In this document: piece by piece, positions 24,601-36,478 of the stretch
Position numbering within the stretch: the first letter of the stretch is position 1
Layout: each line of letters opens with the position of its first letter
NCBI GenBank assembly: GCA_965153455.1
Contig: OZ234496.1
Span: 1,240,001 to 1,304,000 of the forward strand
From: Sphagnum compactum
Lineage: Eukaryota; Bryophyta; Sphagnopsida; Sphagnales
Direction of reading: 5' to 3'
DNA: 64,000 nucleotides
Program-made: the position numbers and the translations under genes
Notes under the pieces: generated by a model
What the model saw: the letters and a program-made list of their open reading frames with translations, nothing else
Databases searched by the model: none
Told to the model about the DNA's origin: nothing

Positions 24601-25029
24601 TTGTTTTCCCAGATAGATGGATGGTTGGTTTTCCAATCCACCCACAAGCCACCCTCCCACCCATGCAAATTGATCAACACAATGAATACTATTCTGCAAA
24701 TTTGCAGCACATAGATTCACTTAACCAGTTTCATAAATCTTTTGCATGGAACTCCACAATTCAATTATGTATCTATGCATGTATGGTACCTGGAAGTCAT
24801 AGTATCGAGTACTTGGTTCATCTGTGGTCTGAGGAGAATCGATGATCTGACCAGAATCTCCAGACTGATCAACAACAACCATCTGACCCGATACACAATT
24901 CAATCTGCTGCACACACCAAGCAAAAGAAGAAGACGAAGATGAAGAAGAAGATTCCTGATCCCCAACAGATGACACTCCACATGATGCTGCTGCTGCTGC
25001 TGCTTCAGATGTCTCAATTGGTACACCAT
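21613..25029 (-). CDS. Laccase (multicopper oxidase), carrying a one-base frameshift
   Basis: Secreted-type p-diphenol oxidase; plant laccases oxidise monolignols and other phenolics in the wall. Eight minus-strand exons: 25029-24790, 24583-24432, 24037-23945, 23749-23605, 23337-22946, 22758-22249, 22110-21900 and 21743-21613. The N-terminus has a poly-Gln stretch and a Leu-rich signal (about residues 28-38). All four copper-ligand motifs are present: HWHG (across exons 2/3), WYHAHTSW (exon 4), HPFHLHG (exon 7) and [12 protein letters not shown] (exon 8). The exons sum to 1874 nt, one short of a multiple of three. Exon 4 reads correctly to NYP, then loses one base near 23,640, where laccases continue FPxPxxEVPIILGEWW. 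So it is a recent pseudogene, a variant allele or an assembly error. The residue ten after the T1 cysteine is Met, where most plant laccases have Leu. Confidence 0.88.
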
Positions 25030-25562
25030 CCTTTTGTCTCTGTTGCTGCAAAGATGCTACAGATTTTGAAAAAAGCATCCCAAAAAAGATCTACACAAAT
25101 ACAATACTAAGATCAACAACAACAACTCCTCCTCCTCATCATCATCATCATCATCATCATTCTTTTGTATCGAAACAAAGCCAATCAAAACCTCTTGAAG
25201 ATCAAACCCAAAGCCAAAACAAAAGGAAACAAATCAATCTCGATTCTGCTACACCTTGAAGATCAAGACAAAAACAAAAATCAATCCATCTACTATGTAT
25301 GTACATACATCTTGAAGGATCAAACCCAAAACAAAAATAATCACACAATCAAAAACCACAACAAAAATGCAAACAAAAACACATCAAGATTTACAACCAA
25401 AAAACACCAAACTAAACACGAGTTTTTGGCAATTTTAGTAATTTTAGTAATGTGATTTTGAATGGGGAGTTTTTGGTTGTGATTTTAATTTTTAATTTTT
25501 TGGGGGAAATAAAACACTTGTGATGAAACTTTTCTCTCTCATATAATTTGAATGAGAGAAGA
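25030..25562. promoter_or_regulatory. Upstream region of the laccase gene
   Basis: No gene seen. Contains a (tca)n/(atc)n run at about 25,133-25,161 and an A/C-rich stretch. The laccase promoter and 5' UTR should lie here, but no element could be defined. Confidence 0.35.
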
Positions 25563-25623
25563 GGAATTTGAAAGTTTGAATCCAAGTTATGTAACCCCCC
25601 TTGGATTCAAACTTTCAAATTCC
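25563..25623. repeat. Perfect 24-bp inverted repeat (hairpin)
   Basis: Arms 25,563-25,586 and 25,600-25,623 are exact reverse complements separated by 13 bases ending in a C run. Part of the right arm is repeated directly just downstream (aagtttgaaag). It could be the remnant of a foldback element or the source of a small-RNA hairpin. Confidence 0.9.
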
Positions 25624-26334
25624 AAGTTTGAAAGGGGAATGTCCCCGGCCCACTATAGGCTTTACTTTACCCAATTTTTTAATTAATTAATTAATTAATT
25701 AATTATTTATTTATTTATTTTGTAAAAGAAAATTTATAAAATTTGGGTGATGGGCCTATCAAAGAGGCCAATCAAATAAATAATCAAATAATAAAATTTT
25801 AGGGTTCCCCACAACTAATTAATATAGATCACAACTACACTACTTACCCATGTTATTAACTTAACCTTAATCACCAATAATTGTGAAATTAAAAAAAAAT
25901 GCTACCTAATGGTTTCTATGAACAAATAGGAGGATCCAAACCATTGTCACATACTTTAGTACAATGTCAAATAATTTATTTAAATTTTGCATCTGTCAAA
26001 TAATTTATTAATTTTGAAAATTCCATTGTCAAAAAAATGAAAAATTTCCTAAATTGTTGAAAATATTTTTTCTATTTTCCTTCACAATTTTTTTCTTTGA
26101 CAAAATCATTTTTTTTGAAATTTTCCACATTTCTAACAAATAATATATAATTTGTGTCAAAGCTGCCAAGGCACTACAGTATTATTATGTGTTATATTTT
26201 GATTTTTCTGAAGGAATATCACACCAAATTATTTTCTTTTTTTGGCTAAATAAAATTGCCAAATCAATTTACACCTCTCAAATTCATTCAAAATCCTTTC
26301 TAAGACCCTGAAACCTCAAAAACCAAAAAAAAAG
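25624..26334. other. AT-rich spacer with (TTAA)n and (ATTT)n runs
   Basis: Simple AATT/ATTT repeats at about 25,678-25,720, then AT-rich sequence without a recognisable gene. Confidence 0.4.
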
Positions 26335-26485
26335 AAAAAAAGGTCCCGGGTTCAAACCCTGTGGAGTGCAGTTCAAACTCTTGCCAGCCCTTTGCCAGTG
26401 AGCTTGACTTGGGGTTCCCAATGGCTTGTTAGGTCAAGTCTACTCTTGTGCTTCAAAAATAAAACAAAACAAAATAAAATAAAAT
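26335..26485 (+). mobile_element. SINE-like element with an RNA polymerase III B-box and A-rich tail
   Basis: Contains gggttcaaaccc, a good match to the tRNA B-box (GGTTCRANNCC). About 100 bp later comes an A-rich tail of aaaacaaaacaaaataaaataaaa, as in tRNA-derived SINEs. A clear A-box and target-site duplications were not identified, so this is tentative. Confidence 0.4.
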
Positions 26486-26554
26486 TCATATAACTGGCCA
26501 CACAATTAGACCACATTCCGCATCAACCATCAAATCATTTCATTGAACCCTAAA

Positions 26555-26835
26555 ACAATAAACCCTAAAATGATCGCAAATGATCAAACCCCAAACCCTA
26601 AACCCTAAAATGATCGCAAATGATCAAACCCCAAACCCTAAACCCTAAAATGATCGCAAATGATCAAACCCCAAACCCTAAACCCTAAAATGATCGCAAA
26701 TGATCGAACCCCAAACCCTAAAATGATCGCAAATGATTGAACCCCAAACCCTAAAATGATCGCAAATGATCGAACCCCAAACCCTAAAATGATCGCAAAT
26801 GATTGAACCCCAAACCCTAAACCCTAAAATCATCC
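26555..26835. repeat. 33/40-bp tandem array with CCCTAAA motifs
   Basis: About eight units built on tgatcgcaaatgatc, then (a/g)aacccc and one or two CCCTAAA heptamers. Units with two heptamers are 40 bp (left part) and units with one are 33 bp (right part), so unit length changes by exactly one telomere-type heptamer. The 33-bp part encodes an 11-residue repeat on the minus strand by chance of length. I do not call it a gene. Confidence 0.9.
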
Positions 26836-27039
26836 TCAATGATTTAATTAAAACTTTCACCGTAAAGGCAAAAAAAAACAAGATCATCACTCATTTAATG
26901 AACCCTAAGGCCTAAAACCCTATAAAACTCAGCAATTAAACCCTTAAACCCTAAACCTCAAACCCTAAAAACCCATTACACGAAAATGATGGCTCAATCA
27001 GGTTCCTTGACCCTCTCTCAATAAGGCCTGTTCCACTGG

Positions 27040-27985
27040 CATAATGGGTCAGGTTCTTGCCCATTCCAGAGATTCATGACACATCCTCCAATCCCTGTCC
27101 CATTACACCGGCATAATATGCTTGTAGGTTCCAGAAATATACGATTATCTTCTCCAGTCCTTTCCCCCCCATTACGGTACATAATTTTCATGGGTCAAAT
27201 TCTTTTGGCCCATTCCAGAAATATTATGATAATTTCCTGCAGTCCCTGCCCCAAATTACAGTGCATAATGTGGGGACAAATTTTGTGGGCAGGCGGCAAT
27301 GCTTTATTTATTTGTTTTTTTTTTAAAAAATTTGGGGTAAAATTTGTGATGTAGTCAAAGTGGCAATCATCCATAAGGAATGATTAGCCAAATTTGGCTA
27401 CAAGCTAAATATGAAAGATTTTCTTAATAAAAACTATCCTCCTCTAGTTTTGGCTACCCTACTTGAACCATGTAGCAATTTTCCTTTTAAAGAAATTCCG
27501 AATTATGGCTATTGATAATCACCCCAACAAAATCCCTTTTAGTAGCACTATTAAATTTTTAATCCCATTTTTTGGCTATATATTATTAGCCAGCAAAAAA
27601 AAAACAGAGACTGGCACTTGCGGGCAGGTTCTTGTCCATTCCAGAAATAGTACAGTAATCTTCTCCAAGTCCCTGCCACATTACACACGACAGAATGGGG
27701 ACAATCAAGTTCTTTACCCATTCCAGAGCACATAATGTCCTCCTTGCCTCCTTCACTTTCTGGGCAGGTTCTTGCTCAATTCCAGAGCACATAATCTCCT
27801 CCTACCCCTCCTCCACTTTGTGGGCAGGTTCTTGATCATTCCTCACTACAGAATGTGCTCCTCCCTCTCCTCCTGCGATTCCGGGCAGGTTCTTGCCCAT
27901 TCCACAGTACAGAATGTCCTCCCTCCTCCACCGCTTCAGGGCAGGTTCTTGCTCATTCCGGACTACAGAATGTCCTCCTCTCCCT
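27040..27985. repeat. Degenerate ~60-bp tandem array, upstream of RanBPM
   Basis: The phrase gggcaggttcttgcccattcc, followed by (ac)agaatgtcctcctcc, recurs at 27,762, 27,821, 27,882 and 27,939. More diverged copies lie at about 27,049, 27,197, 27,623 and 27,711. The array ends about 230 bp before the RanBPM start codon and probably covers its promoter. Confidence 0.85.
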
Positions 27986-28182
27986 CCTCCTCCTCCTCCT
28001 CCGCTTCACAGTGCGTTGTTTCGGCTGCTCTTTTGTTTTTCGGTGGTGCTTTTGCGGTTGTTGCAGGAACTGCAAACCCTAAACCTTCTTCCACCCCCAT
28101 GACACGGACTGCTACGACGACTACTTCCACTGTTGTTGCCTTGTCCGCTTTGTCAGTCATTGGCATTTTGATGCTGTGGTAG
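27970..28182 (+). CDS. Possible arabinogalactan-peptide-like 70-aa protein
   Basis: A 70-residue ORF. A Ser-rich start is followed by a hydrophobic signal-like stretch (about residues 15-35). Next come a short Pro/Ser/Thr segment (NPKPSSTPM) and a Thr run, and the protein ends in a hydrophobic tail (VVALSALSVIGILMLW). This order (signal peptide, very short Pro/Ser/Thr-rich mature part, GPI-type hydrophobic tail) is that of plant AG peptides. Against it: the start codon lies in the last unit of a tandem array, the ORF ends 27 bp before the RanBPM ATG on the same strand, and the motif is not the usual Ala-Pro/Ser-Pro series. It may be a real small gene, an upstream ORF in the RanBPM leader, or chance. 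Confidence 0.35.
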   Translation: MSSSPSSSSSSASQCVVSAALLFFGGAFAVVAGTANPKPSSTPMTRTATTTTSTVVALSALSVIGILMLW

Positions 28183-28209
28183 TTAGTAGTAGTAATAGTA
28201 GTAGTAGTG

Positions 28210-31200
28210 ATGATGGCGCCCATCATCAGATCGGAAGTTACTGCATCCACTGTGCGATTGCCGTCAGCCTGGAATTCGCAAGACTCCAAGCAGACGTTAC
28301 TGTACGTTTATGATCACGGCCTCAAAATTGCCTACCATGGTATGTATGTATGTATGATGTGTGTGGGGTTTTTTGTTCCTCCCACTTTTCCTCTCTACTT
28401 CTTTTACCATTTTTTTGTTTGCTGCCAGTTTCGCTACTCTTTTGGGATTTTTAAGAAAAAAATCTTTGTTTTTTGTCCTCAGTGTGTGTGCGTTTTGTCC
28501 TCGGTTCATGTTTTTCTCACTCAGGGTTTCAGTGTAGAATCAAACTCCCTTTGCTCTTGGTTTTGTTTGTCTGGAGGAGAAATAAAAAACATTTGAGTAA
28601 CCAGGGGGGGCTCCAATTTTAGGGTTTCAGCATATGGAAAGAAGCTTCACAATGTGACACTAGCTTTTGCAGAGATTTCCATGGTTATTACTGTTTGATG
28701 GATTCTAAAGCAAGTGCAGAACAGTGAAAAGGAATTGATTTGCAATTCAAAATCAACTACAATTTTGTAGTCCCAGTGATTGCAATCTTGAGGTTATGAC
28801 CCTCCTGAGTCCCCTAGTGCATATGTAGCCTGTCTGTCTGCAGACCATCAGTTCAGCATCTGGATTTTCTGCCTTCTCTAGGAATCCCTCCATATGTGTA
28901 GAGACAAGCTGGAATCAAGCACTCAGTCTCTGTGGCAAATCATTTGGATGTGTTGGTCACAGGTTCTGGCAAAGCGGACTCAGATGCAGGGGCTATTCGG
29001 TCAGATAATCCTGCTCCTGAAAGTGCACATCTCTACTACTTTGAGGTCACTATTATAAGCAAAGGCAGGGACGGGTGTGTTACTGTCCCTCTTTAGTACT
29101 CATATGAATTTGATTCTGGATTGCAAAGCCACCAATACAGTAGTGTGTAAAATGGCAAAGAAATCTGTTATCTGAGCTCAAACCAATGAGCTTTGTTTCT
29201 CAGAGGCAGTTCAATCAACTACCTTACTAGGTTGACATCTGCTTGTGGGATTTGCAAACCGCTGATGGTGGATGCAATGGCAGGAACTGTTATCTGAGCT
29301 CAAGCTGATGAGCTTTTGTTTCTCAGAGGCAGTTGGATCATTTAACTTCTACTAGGCTGACCTCTCTGGCCATTCCACAAAACTAGCAAGTGTCTGACAG
29401 AACTGGTTTTTATCAATTTGCGTCTCAACTGGCAAATGTGGCAGATACATCGGTGTTGGCTTAAGTGCACAACAAGCCTCTCTCAACAAACTCCCTGGTA
29501 CATGTCTTAAATACTTGACTGTGCCATTTCTATTTCCTGCCTAGGATAGGCAGGTTTGGTTCCTTTTCTAAGACTAAGTTACTATCTCCTTGAACAGGAT
29601 TCGAGAGGAATAGTTTTGGATACCATGCGGATGATGGCAATGCATTCAATGGTAGGTGAGTGTATGTTTCTGTCATTTAAAGGTCTACTGTGGTGCGATC
29701 ACTTGAAGGATCTTTTATGAGAGCTTTTCAGATGTCAGGAGGTATGCAGGAGTTTTATTTTCAGAAACACACTAGCTTGCTCGCTGCCTGAACTCCGATT
29801 GGAAGATTGGCAGGAGTTTGTGACTTTCAGCATTGAACTGGCAGGTGTGCATGCAATTCTAGCCATGAGGGTACCTCATATGGTCCTGTATTTGGCACAA
29901 ATGATGTCATTGGATGCCTCCTCAATCAGGTGCTGTGAACAAATCCTTCATGATTAGATGGTTGCATGTGTGTCACTCTCTTCATGTTTGGAATCTTGTG
30001 AAAGTGTTGAACTGGGTCTTTTGCCACCCTTTGCTACATAGGGCTAATGTGCACTTGCTCTTCTCCACCTCAGTGCTCTTTTAAACTAGACATTTCTTGC
30101 CTGTAATGTTGTTTTCTGTGCCGCAGATGGACCACACAATCTCATACACAAAAAATGGGACCAACCTTGGAGTTGCTTTCAGGAATGTGAAAGGTAATTA
30201 TTTCTTCTTACATCTGTTAATGTATTGAATTTGTACAACCTGTTCTCAAAGTGGATATGGATCCGAAACCTGCGGAATGAATTATCATAGGAGCATAACT
30301 TGCACTTGTGCAGGTTTGGTTCTTTATCCAACAGTGGGCCTACGGACACCAGGCGAGAAAGTTGAGGCAAACTTTGGTGCAAAGCCATTCGTGTTCAACC
30401 TGGAAGGCTTTCAACAAGTATGAGCTTTGATTGCACCATTGCACCTTGCCAGCATGGTTTGATGGCCTTATCGTTCTCAGTGGCACCCTTTCATGTCATA
30501 CTCAGCTTAACTAATTATAGGCAGCTTCACAGCCTTGGACTCTCGTTTGTGAGTCCTTTTGCTTATTGTTCAGTCTGAAGAATGATACACAGTCTGCCAA
30601 ACAATTGTAACTAAGTGTTGCTTGAGCAATTGGGTTTCTTCCTCCATTTTTGAAGTTGTTTTATAGGGTTGAATCCAGAATATTTAACTTTTTATCACAG
30701 ATAGCTTTGGGCCTTGGTATCTCTGTTTGTTTGACTGATTTGGTATTTCTTTTCTGCAGGAGCTCAATATGAAGACAATAGCGAGCATTGATGCCATTGG
30801 AATACCTGATCAAAATTCTTGTCTTCACTCACTGGTATACATCATGGCTGGAAGTTTCTGTATTTGTGCACATTGAGACCTTCTTGTGAGGATCGTACTG
30901 GATCCTGGCCTCTGAAACTTTGCTTGGTGATCTGTAAGCTTAATTCCATGAGCTTGATTGTACTTCAAATGGTTTCTCTTGTGATTTCTTGGATTTTGCA
31001 GTAGCGTAACTTTCAGAAGGCATTGACATTCTTCACAAATTCTTGGTTAGAATGTGCATGTATTGACATGATTTGTATGCCTAATGTGAATTGCAATATT
31101 TCAGATTCAACCAAATTTTGGAGAAGTCAATAGTCAGTTTTATAGGCTCTTAATGCTTGTGGCCCAAAACCATTCTTTGTAGCTCAGATGGCAAGCTTAA

Positions 31201-34200
31201 TTAATCTTCTGAAGAGACAACATACCTCTTCCAAGTTTCTGTTAAACCAAATCTGAGGTTTCCTTGAGAAGATTTTTTTTCTTTTTGCTGTTTCTACCTT
31301 TTCAATTTTCATGGCCTCAAAAGATTGTCATCTCAAGGTTCCTCCGTGTGGTTTCTCTCTTCCCTTTTACTCTGTTTCATTTTGTTTTCTTCTTACTGTC
31401 CTTGGTTGTATCATTCTCTTTTATGTTCTGTTTACCTAGCCAGCATCATGGCTGAGTCTTCTTGATGCTGGCAGTCTTGTTACAAACTCAGTATTTTTTT
31501 AATGTATGTAAAGTGTCAAAGTGTTTTTGTGAAACTTTCTCTCCAATCCTATAGATATGCTTAATGTACAACAGTGACCTCCACCAACTGCCAGGGGCTG
31601 ATGAAGTCAGTGGGATTATTATGGTAGCCAGTAACTACCATACATTTTTCTGATGAAGGTCACTGAACATGCATGTGACTGTTGTTCAAATTGCCCCTCA
31701 GTTCAAGTGCAAGAATTGAGTGCAGATTTGCAGCATACTTAAGAAGTGTTTTCCTGTGTAAGGAGCATTACCATAAGATTTAGCCATAAGGGATGAAGGT
31801 GCTGCAGAAATCATGAGAGTTGCCCCTCAACAATTTGGTCGTACAAGGATGGCTCATTAATGGTGTATTGGGTATTAACTCAGAAACACGGAACTTAGAA
31901 TCCAGAAGATGGGGACTTGGAAATTGGGTGTTCTGCTGTTTTTGCATGTGAGAGTTCAACTGAAGGAGAAACAGATGAGTAATTGTTTTGCTCCACTACA
32001 TGGTGGTGCCAGGTTCTATCCTATTTGGTGCACTTTGGATACAATGAGACTGCAATGGCTATGCTTAGGGAATCTGCTCTTGAAGAGAAAGCATTGTCAC
32101 AAAAAAATGGGGAGAGTATGCAACAACGAAAAAGTACTGTTTTCCTACTCGAGATTTGTTGTCGGATAATAGGGGGTTCATATGGCTGTGAATTTGCATG
32201 AATTTTTGTTTCATGTCTGTTGTGAGCCAGTGAACTGTGTGATGGAGTGCATATCTGCTAAGACATTGGTTTTGGAATGCTGGAATGTTGACAGGGATTC
32301 GTGATGCAGTTCTTGCAGGTGAAATAGATGAGGTCAGTTTATCTCCTTCCTTGACAACTGCAGTTCCAAAGGCTCAGTTTATGAATTGCTTGCTGGCCTC
32401 AGAGAACTTTCAAAAAGTAATTGTTGCTGGCAGAGTTTTGAATGCAGTGTCATTTAGCTGTAGAGTGCAGGCTGGCAACCTTAGGTGCCAGCCAATGTGA
32501 AATTGTGAGTGTTATAGGACAGACTGTGCACTGCAATTTAGAATCCTGTTATCCTTGGTGATTTGGCTGGTGCTTCTGCACACTGGCTCTGAATACTTTC
32601 TGCCCACTGATCATTTGGTGCTTTTGCTCTTGATGGGTGCAGGCGATTGAACAAACAAACCTCATTGCCCCAGAGGTACTTTGGCTGTCCCAATTTTGCC
32701 AGTGAGATGCCCTGACATTATAGTCTCTTGAAAACAATGAATGATTCAAGATGGTGATCACCCATGCTGCTTGTGGGTTTGCAGCTATTCATGTCAAAGC
32801 CATCGGTGTTATTTGAACTGAAGTGCCAAAAATTTGTTGAGATGGTATGTCAAACTTTGTATCCCCTTGTTCAATGTCACATTTGTAGCTGGATATGATT
32901 TCTCAAGTGACTGTTGTGCATGTATGTATGTGTGGAGGAAATGTCTTGTGCAAGTAAATATCTGAAGTTGAGAATTGTTGCTCAGAAACATAGATTTGTA
33001 ATTCTTTATTGACTCACATTCTCAAACACCATATCTGCAGACTTGATCAAACTACTTGCATAAGCCTTAAAGACAGTGTTCTTTTATGCTCCCAGCATTT
33101 TTGTGTTGAACGTCTAACTCCAATCTAAATTGGTCCTTATTTTTTTGTGACTGTTGCTTTGTGGGTGCAATTTTTTATTTCTTTTCTTACCCTATTGGAA
33201 CCACAGTCTTGTTTAAGCTCTGCTGGAAGTCAGGCCACTCTTCCTTGTCTGATAGATTGTAGCTCTTAGAGTTTAAACCTTCATGGCTCTGACTTTAGGC
33301 TACCAAACTCAACTATTCACAACCTGAATCCAATTCTTGAACTTGTCCCCTTTGCATCCACTCATCAATTTGCCTTTAGTTTCAACTTCAAATTCTAGTT
33401 TTGTTTGTGGCCCTTTGGTAGTCAGTCCCATTTATGTGAACCTTGAAATTTTACTTGATATGTAGCTTAATATGTCAGATCCTGATGTGCACCACCACCA
33501 CTTAGTTCCTTTCTCATGCTATGAGAAGTCTTTGAAGTGGGTCGATATGTCTGGAAATGGGAAGGTGCTGGTGAAAGAGGTAAAATGTGATCAGTTTCAA
33601 ACCAGTAAGAAATTCTTATGATTCATGGACTCAGAGACAAGGACTAAACATAACAACACAGATGATTATCAGGCAGGTGACTGTTGGAAAGTGGCAAGTC
33701 ACATACTCTTTTACTATTTGCAATGGGTTATATTATTTGAAGTCCTGAGTAGAGTGGTGTGTGTTGCAGGTGAGGAATGGAGATGATGAAGCAACTATGG
33801 CATATGGTCGTACAGAACTGTGTGATTTTGAAACTGAATCAGAGGACAACAAGCTGCATCTACAGGTAATTGACCTTGTATTGAATGTTGTGAACACCTT
33901 GTCCATATTTAGCATGGTTGTGGTAAAGCAAAGCTCAACCTAAATCTGCATTTCCAAGAAGTCCATACCACTCTCTGTGGTGTTTTCTGGCTCTCATAAA
34001 GAATCTGCTGTCATCCTACCAAGAAAAAGTTTCTTATCCAATCTTGTGCAGTAACAACCAAATGTCACTTGCCTTTTCTGGAACAGGAGGTGTTCTCCTT
34101 GCTGGCATATCCACATCCAGAAAACTCTCCACTAGGGTATTTGTTTGAGGCATCACGGCGCCAATGTGTTGCTGAGGGTCTTAATGAAGCCATCCTAGGT

Positions 34201-34999
34201 GAGAACCATGAGGATCACTCTCTGAATGAACTCAAGAGCATCAATTTCTCAGCATTTTTGCATCATGCACTTATCTTATCACAGCATGGTACATCGTATA
34301 TCTCTAGCTAGGCATGAATGTCTGATGCGCCTGTAGAACATCCCAAGGACAATTCACTGGGTTAAAGATTGTCTGAGGAGTTCCTTTCCTTAACTTTCTG
34401 GTGTTTATTTGTGTGTTGGATATAGTTTCTCAGAACAAGCCATCCTTGCCACCTCTAGAGGTATGCTTCTTAACTTCAACTAAGGATAAGGTGATGAAAG
34501 AAATGTGAAAAGATGTTTAGGCAAGCATTCATGGAGGTGTTTTTTCTAGGCATTCAGACACCCACCTAATAGTTATGGATCACTGAAGTTTCTTCCCCAG
34601 ATGAAGTGTTCGTGAGATGTCTGAATTCACATGGAGAAATCAGAATGAGCACTTTTGTTAGAGAATCTACTATGCTGTTGATTTTGAGAAAGGTGTTGGA
34701 ACAGTATATTTCTGGGGGATCCCTGAAAAATGGAATCACTTCAGTTGCTGAGGTTGAAGATTTCATTACAGGTGTTGCATAAGCATGTTGCAGTAATCAG
34801 AGATGTACTTGCACAGCAATCATCTGGGGCAACTACTATGGTACTTTCTTTCTCTGGCACTTGTCTTACTGCTGCCCTCCTATTACCCATGCTGTCTGAG
34901 TGTGACAATGTAGACCTAGCCTTTGGCACCAGGTCAGTTATGGGATTTGTGCAGAATTCATTTCGACTTCTCATGGTTTTAATTCAGTCAGGAGGGTAA
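28210..34999 (+). CDS. RanBPM/RanBP9-10 homologue (SPRY-LisH-CTLH-CRA), CTLH/GID E3 ligase subunit
   Basis: Sixteen plus-strand exons: 28210-28339, 28963-29074, 29445-29497, 29598-29655, 29845-29929, 30127-30193, 30314-30417, 30760-30834, 32013-32133, 32295-32332, 32643-32675, 32785-32844, 33770-33865, 34087-34198, 34426-34460 and 34772-34999. All phases agree; total 1407 nt, 468 aa. The SPRY domain covers about residues 45-205 ([19 protein letters not shown], then [16 protein letters not shown] and [14 protein letters not shown]). LisH starts at about 229 ([15 protein letters not shown]), CTLH follows at about 262-326 ([26 protein letters not shown]), and CRA at about 327-440 ([19 protein letters not shown]). 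Homologues are scaffold subunits of the conserved CTLH/GID ubiquitin ligase. The last exon is least certain: a donor (ATG|GTACTT near 34,840) could lead to a further exon instead of the stop at 34,999. Confidence 0.85.
29160..29370. repeat. ~122-bp tandem duplication in RanBPM intron 2
   Basis: The phrase ctgttatctgagctcaa, followed by gatgagctt/caatgagctt and tgtttctcagaggcagtt, occurs at 29,165 and again at 29,287. The copies have diverged by a few bases. They lie inside the intron and do not affect the coding sequence. Confidence 0.8.
31565..31690 (+). repeat. Reversed copy of the dispersed repeat, in RanBPM intron 8
   Basis: Contains cagtgacctccaccaactgcc and ggggctgatgaagtcagtggg, then tgatgaaggtcactga. 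These match the reverse complement of the element at about 16,905-17,060, so the same repeat family lies in introns of two unrelated genes. Confidence 0.5.
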
Positions 35000-36388
35000 A
35001 GTATTACCAGGCAGCTTATTAGTGAGAAATCTCCAGTATGATTTTCAAGATGGTTTAGGTGTTGACAATGTGAATCAGGAATCACACTGCTAGGAGTTTT
35101 CTGATAGGTTGATATCAGACTGAAAAAGGCTTGCTTTAGTGCAGATTGACATGTATACGGATGTTCATGGGCTTCAACACATGTGCAACAACACACATTC
35201 AAGGACTGGAAATTGAAGATGGGAGATAAAGGAAGGGAAGTTAGAAGTGCTGTGTTTGGTAGTGTACTGTCGTTGTGAATGGTCCAATCTGCTTTGCACT
35301 CAGATGCTGAAAATTGACTGTGCTACAAAGCTGGCCTTACTCTGCAAGTGTACTCTTGGAACTGACTTGTGGGGGATTGTAGTTAGGGTCATGCAACATG
35401 CGGGTTGCTTGGTGAAGGAATTTCGGTGGATGTCGGGAGTTGTTTCTATGCACGGGAATTAGCTTTTGACCTTTGGTAGTACAATTTTTAGTCTGGACAA
35501 CTTGTCTAATAAGTATTTGCTTCCTGCATAGGATGCCTTCTGCCTTCCTAACTTTGGAGGTTCATGTAAATTGATTTTGCAGGTAGCATTGTTATTCCAG
35601 GAATATACCAGATCTTTTTTTTTTTTAAATTGTCATTCCATGATTGTTGGTTGTTTCCTGGAGTTACACCCCAAGGATCAAATTACAGTTTGAGCAACTT
35701 TTGTGGATTTTGTGTTATCACTGCAGAATACGAGTTTCTCCTGTTATGTTACATCTCATCTGTTGTTCAAACAGATCAAGTAGACCACGAGAGACATTGC
35801 CTTTAATGAGGTATGTTGTTGCATGCTAGTGTTCTGAAATAGAGAAAAGTCACAAACTTCTGGAAGACCGGCATGAGCATGATGCCTATGTATGTATCTA
35901 GAGCCTTTGTTGAGTTCTTGTATTGGATGCCTCAGGGCACATGAAGGGTTTTATCACTGGGTCCTGTGTTAGATGCCTGCCAGTCTATTCAGGCTTCTAC
36001 CAGTGGGTCCTGTTACACAATGCTCTTCATGCTGTATTGGCAAATGCAAATGGTGGAGCTTGTTTCACACAATGAACAAACCTCTAGCCAACTTCGGGAG
36101 TGTTGTGAAGCTTCACAAGCAAATTTTATCTTCCCCCCCTTTTGCTTGCACTACTACTAGGTGGGTCCATGCCACATTCTTTGTGTTTTTGAGCTGTTGG
36201 TGGCATGTTGCAGCTGCTCTGTTGATACTTGATTTTGCAGTCCTCAGATCTAGCTATGCTGTGTCCATGACTGAATTCTGGAATAACTTATGGAACATGG
36301 TATGTGCAGCAGCTACCCAACTGTGTAGATACCCCCTTGTGGTGTCTGAGGCTTCAATGCAAGCTCAATCTTCACATGTCCATCTCAC
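35000..36388. other. Downstream of RanBPM, no gene recognised
   Basis: Gene-like base composition but no frame I can assign. It probably contains the RanBPM 3' UTR or a further terminal exon. Short frames here show no known motif. Confidence 0.35.
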
Positions 36389-36478
36389 AAAACTTGTGTG
36401 ATATACTCTAGTTTCTTATGCATATGAGAATTGAAAACTTGTGTGATATATTCTAGTTTCTTATGCATATGAGAATTG
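36389..36478. repeat. 45-bp tandem duplication
   Basis: Two 45-bp copies (36,389-36,433 and 36,434-36,478) of aaaacttgtgtgatatactc followed by tagtttcttatgcatatgag and aattg differ at one base. Recent duplication in non-coding sequence. Confidence 0.9.

Noticed and set aside
26340-26365. tRNA gene at the B-box-like ggttcaaaccc
   Set aside because: No cloverleaf could be formed; a SINE remnant fits better.
20725-26835. True chromosome end
   Set aside because: CCCTAAA motifs are interspersed with unique unit sequence and flanked by genes on both sides, so these are interstitial arrays.
26678-26890. 70-aa ORF with an 11-residue repeat (RVWGSIICDHF)
   Set aside because: Pure product of a 33-bp satellite unit that happens to be divisible by three; the 40-bp units of the same array break the frame.
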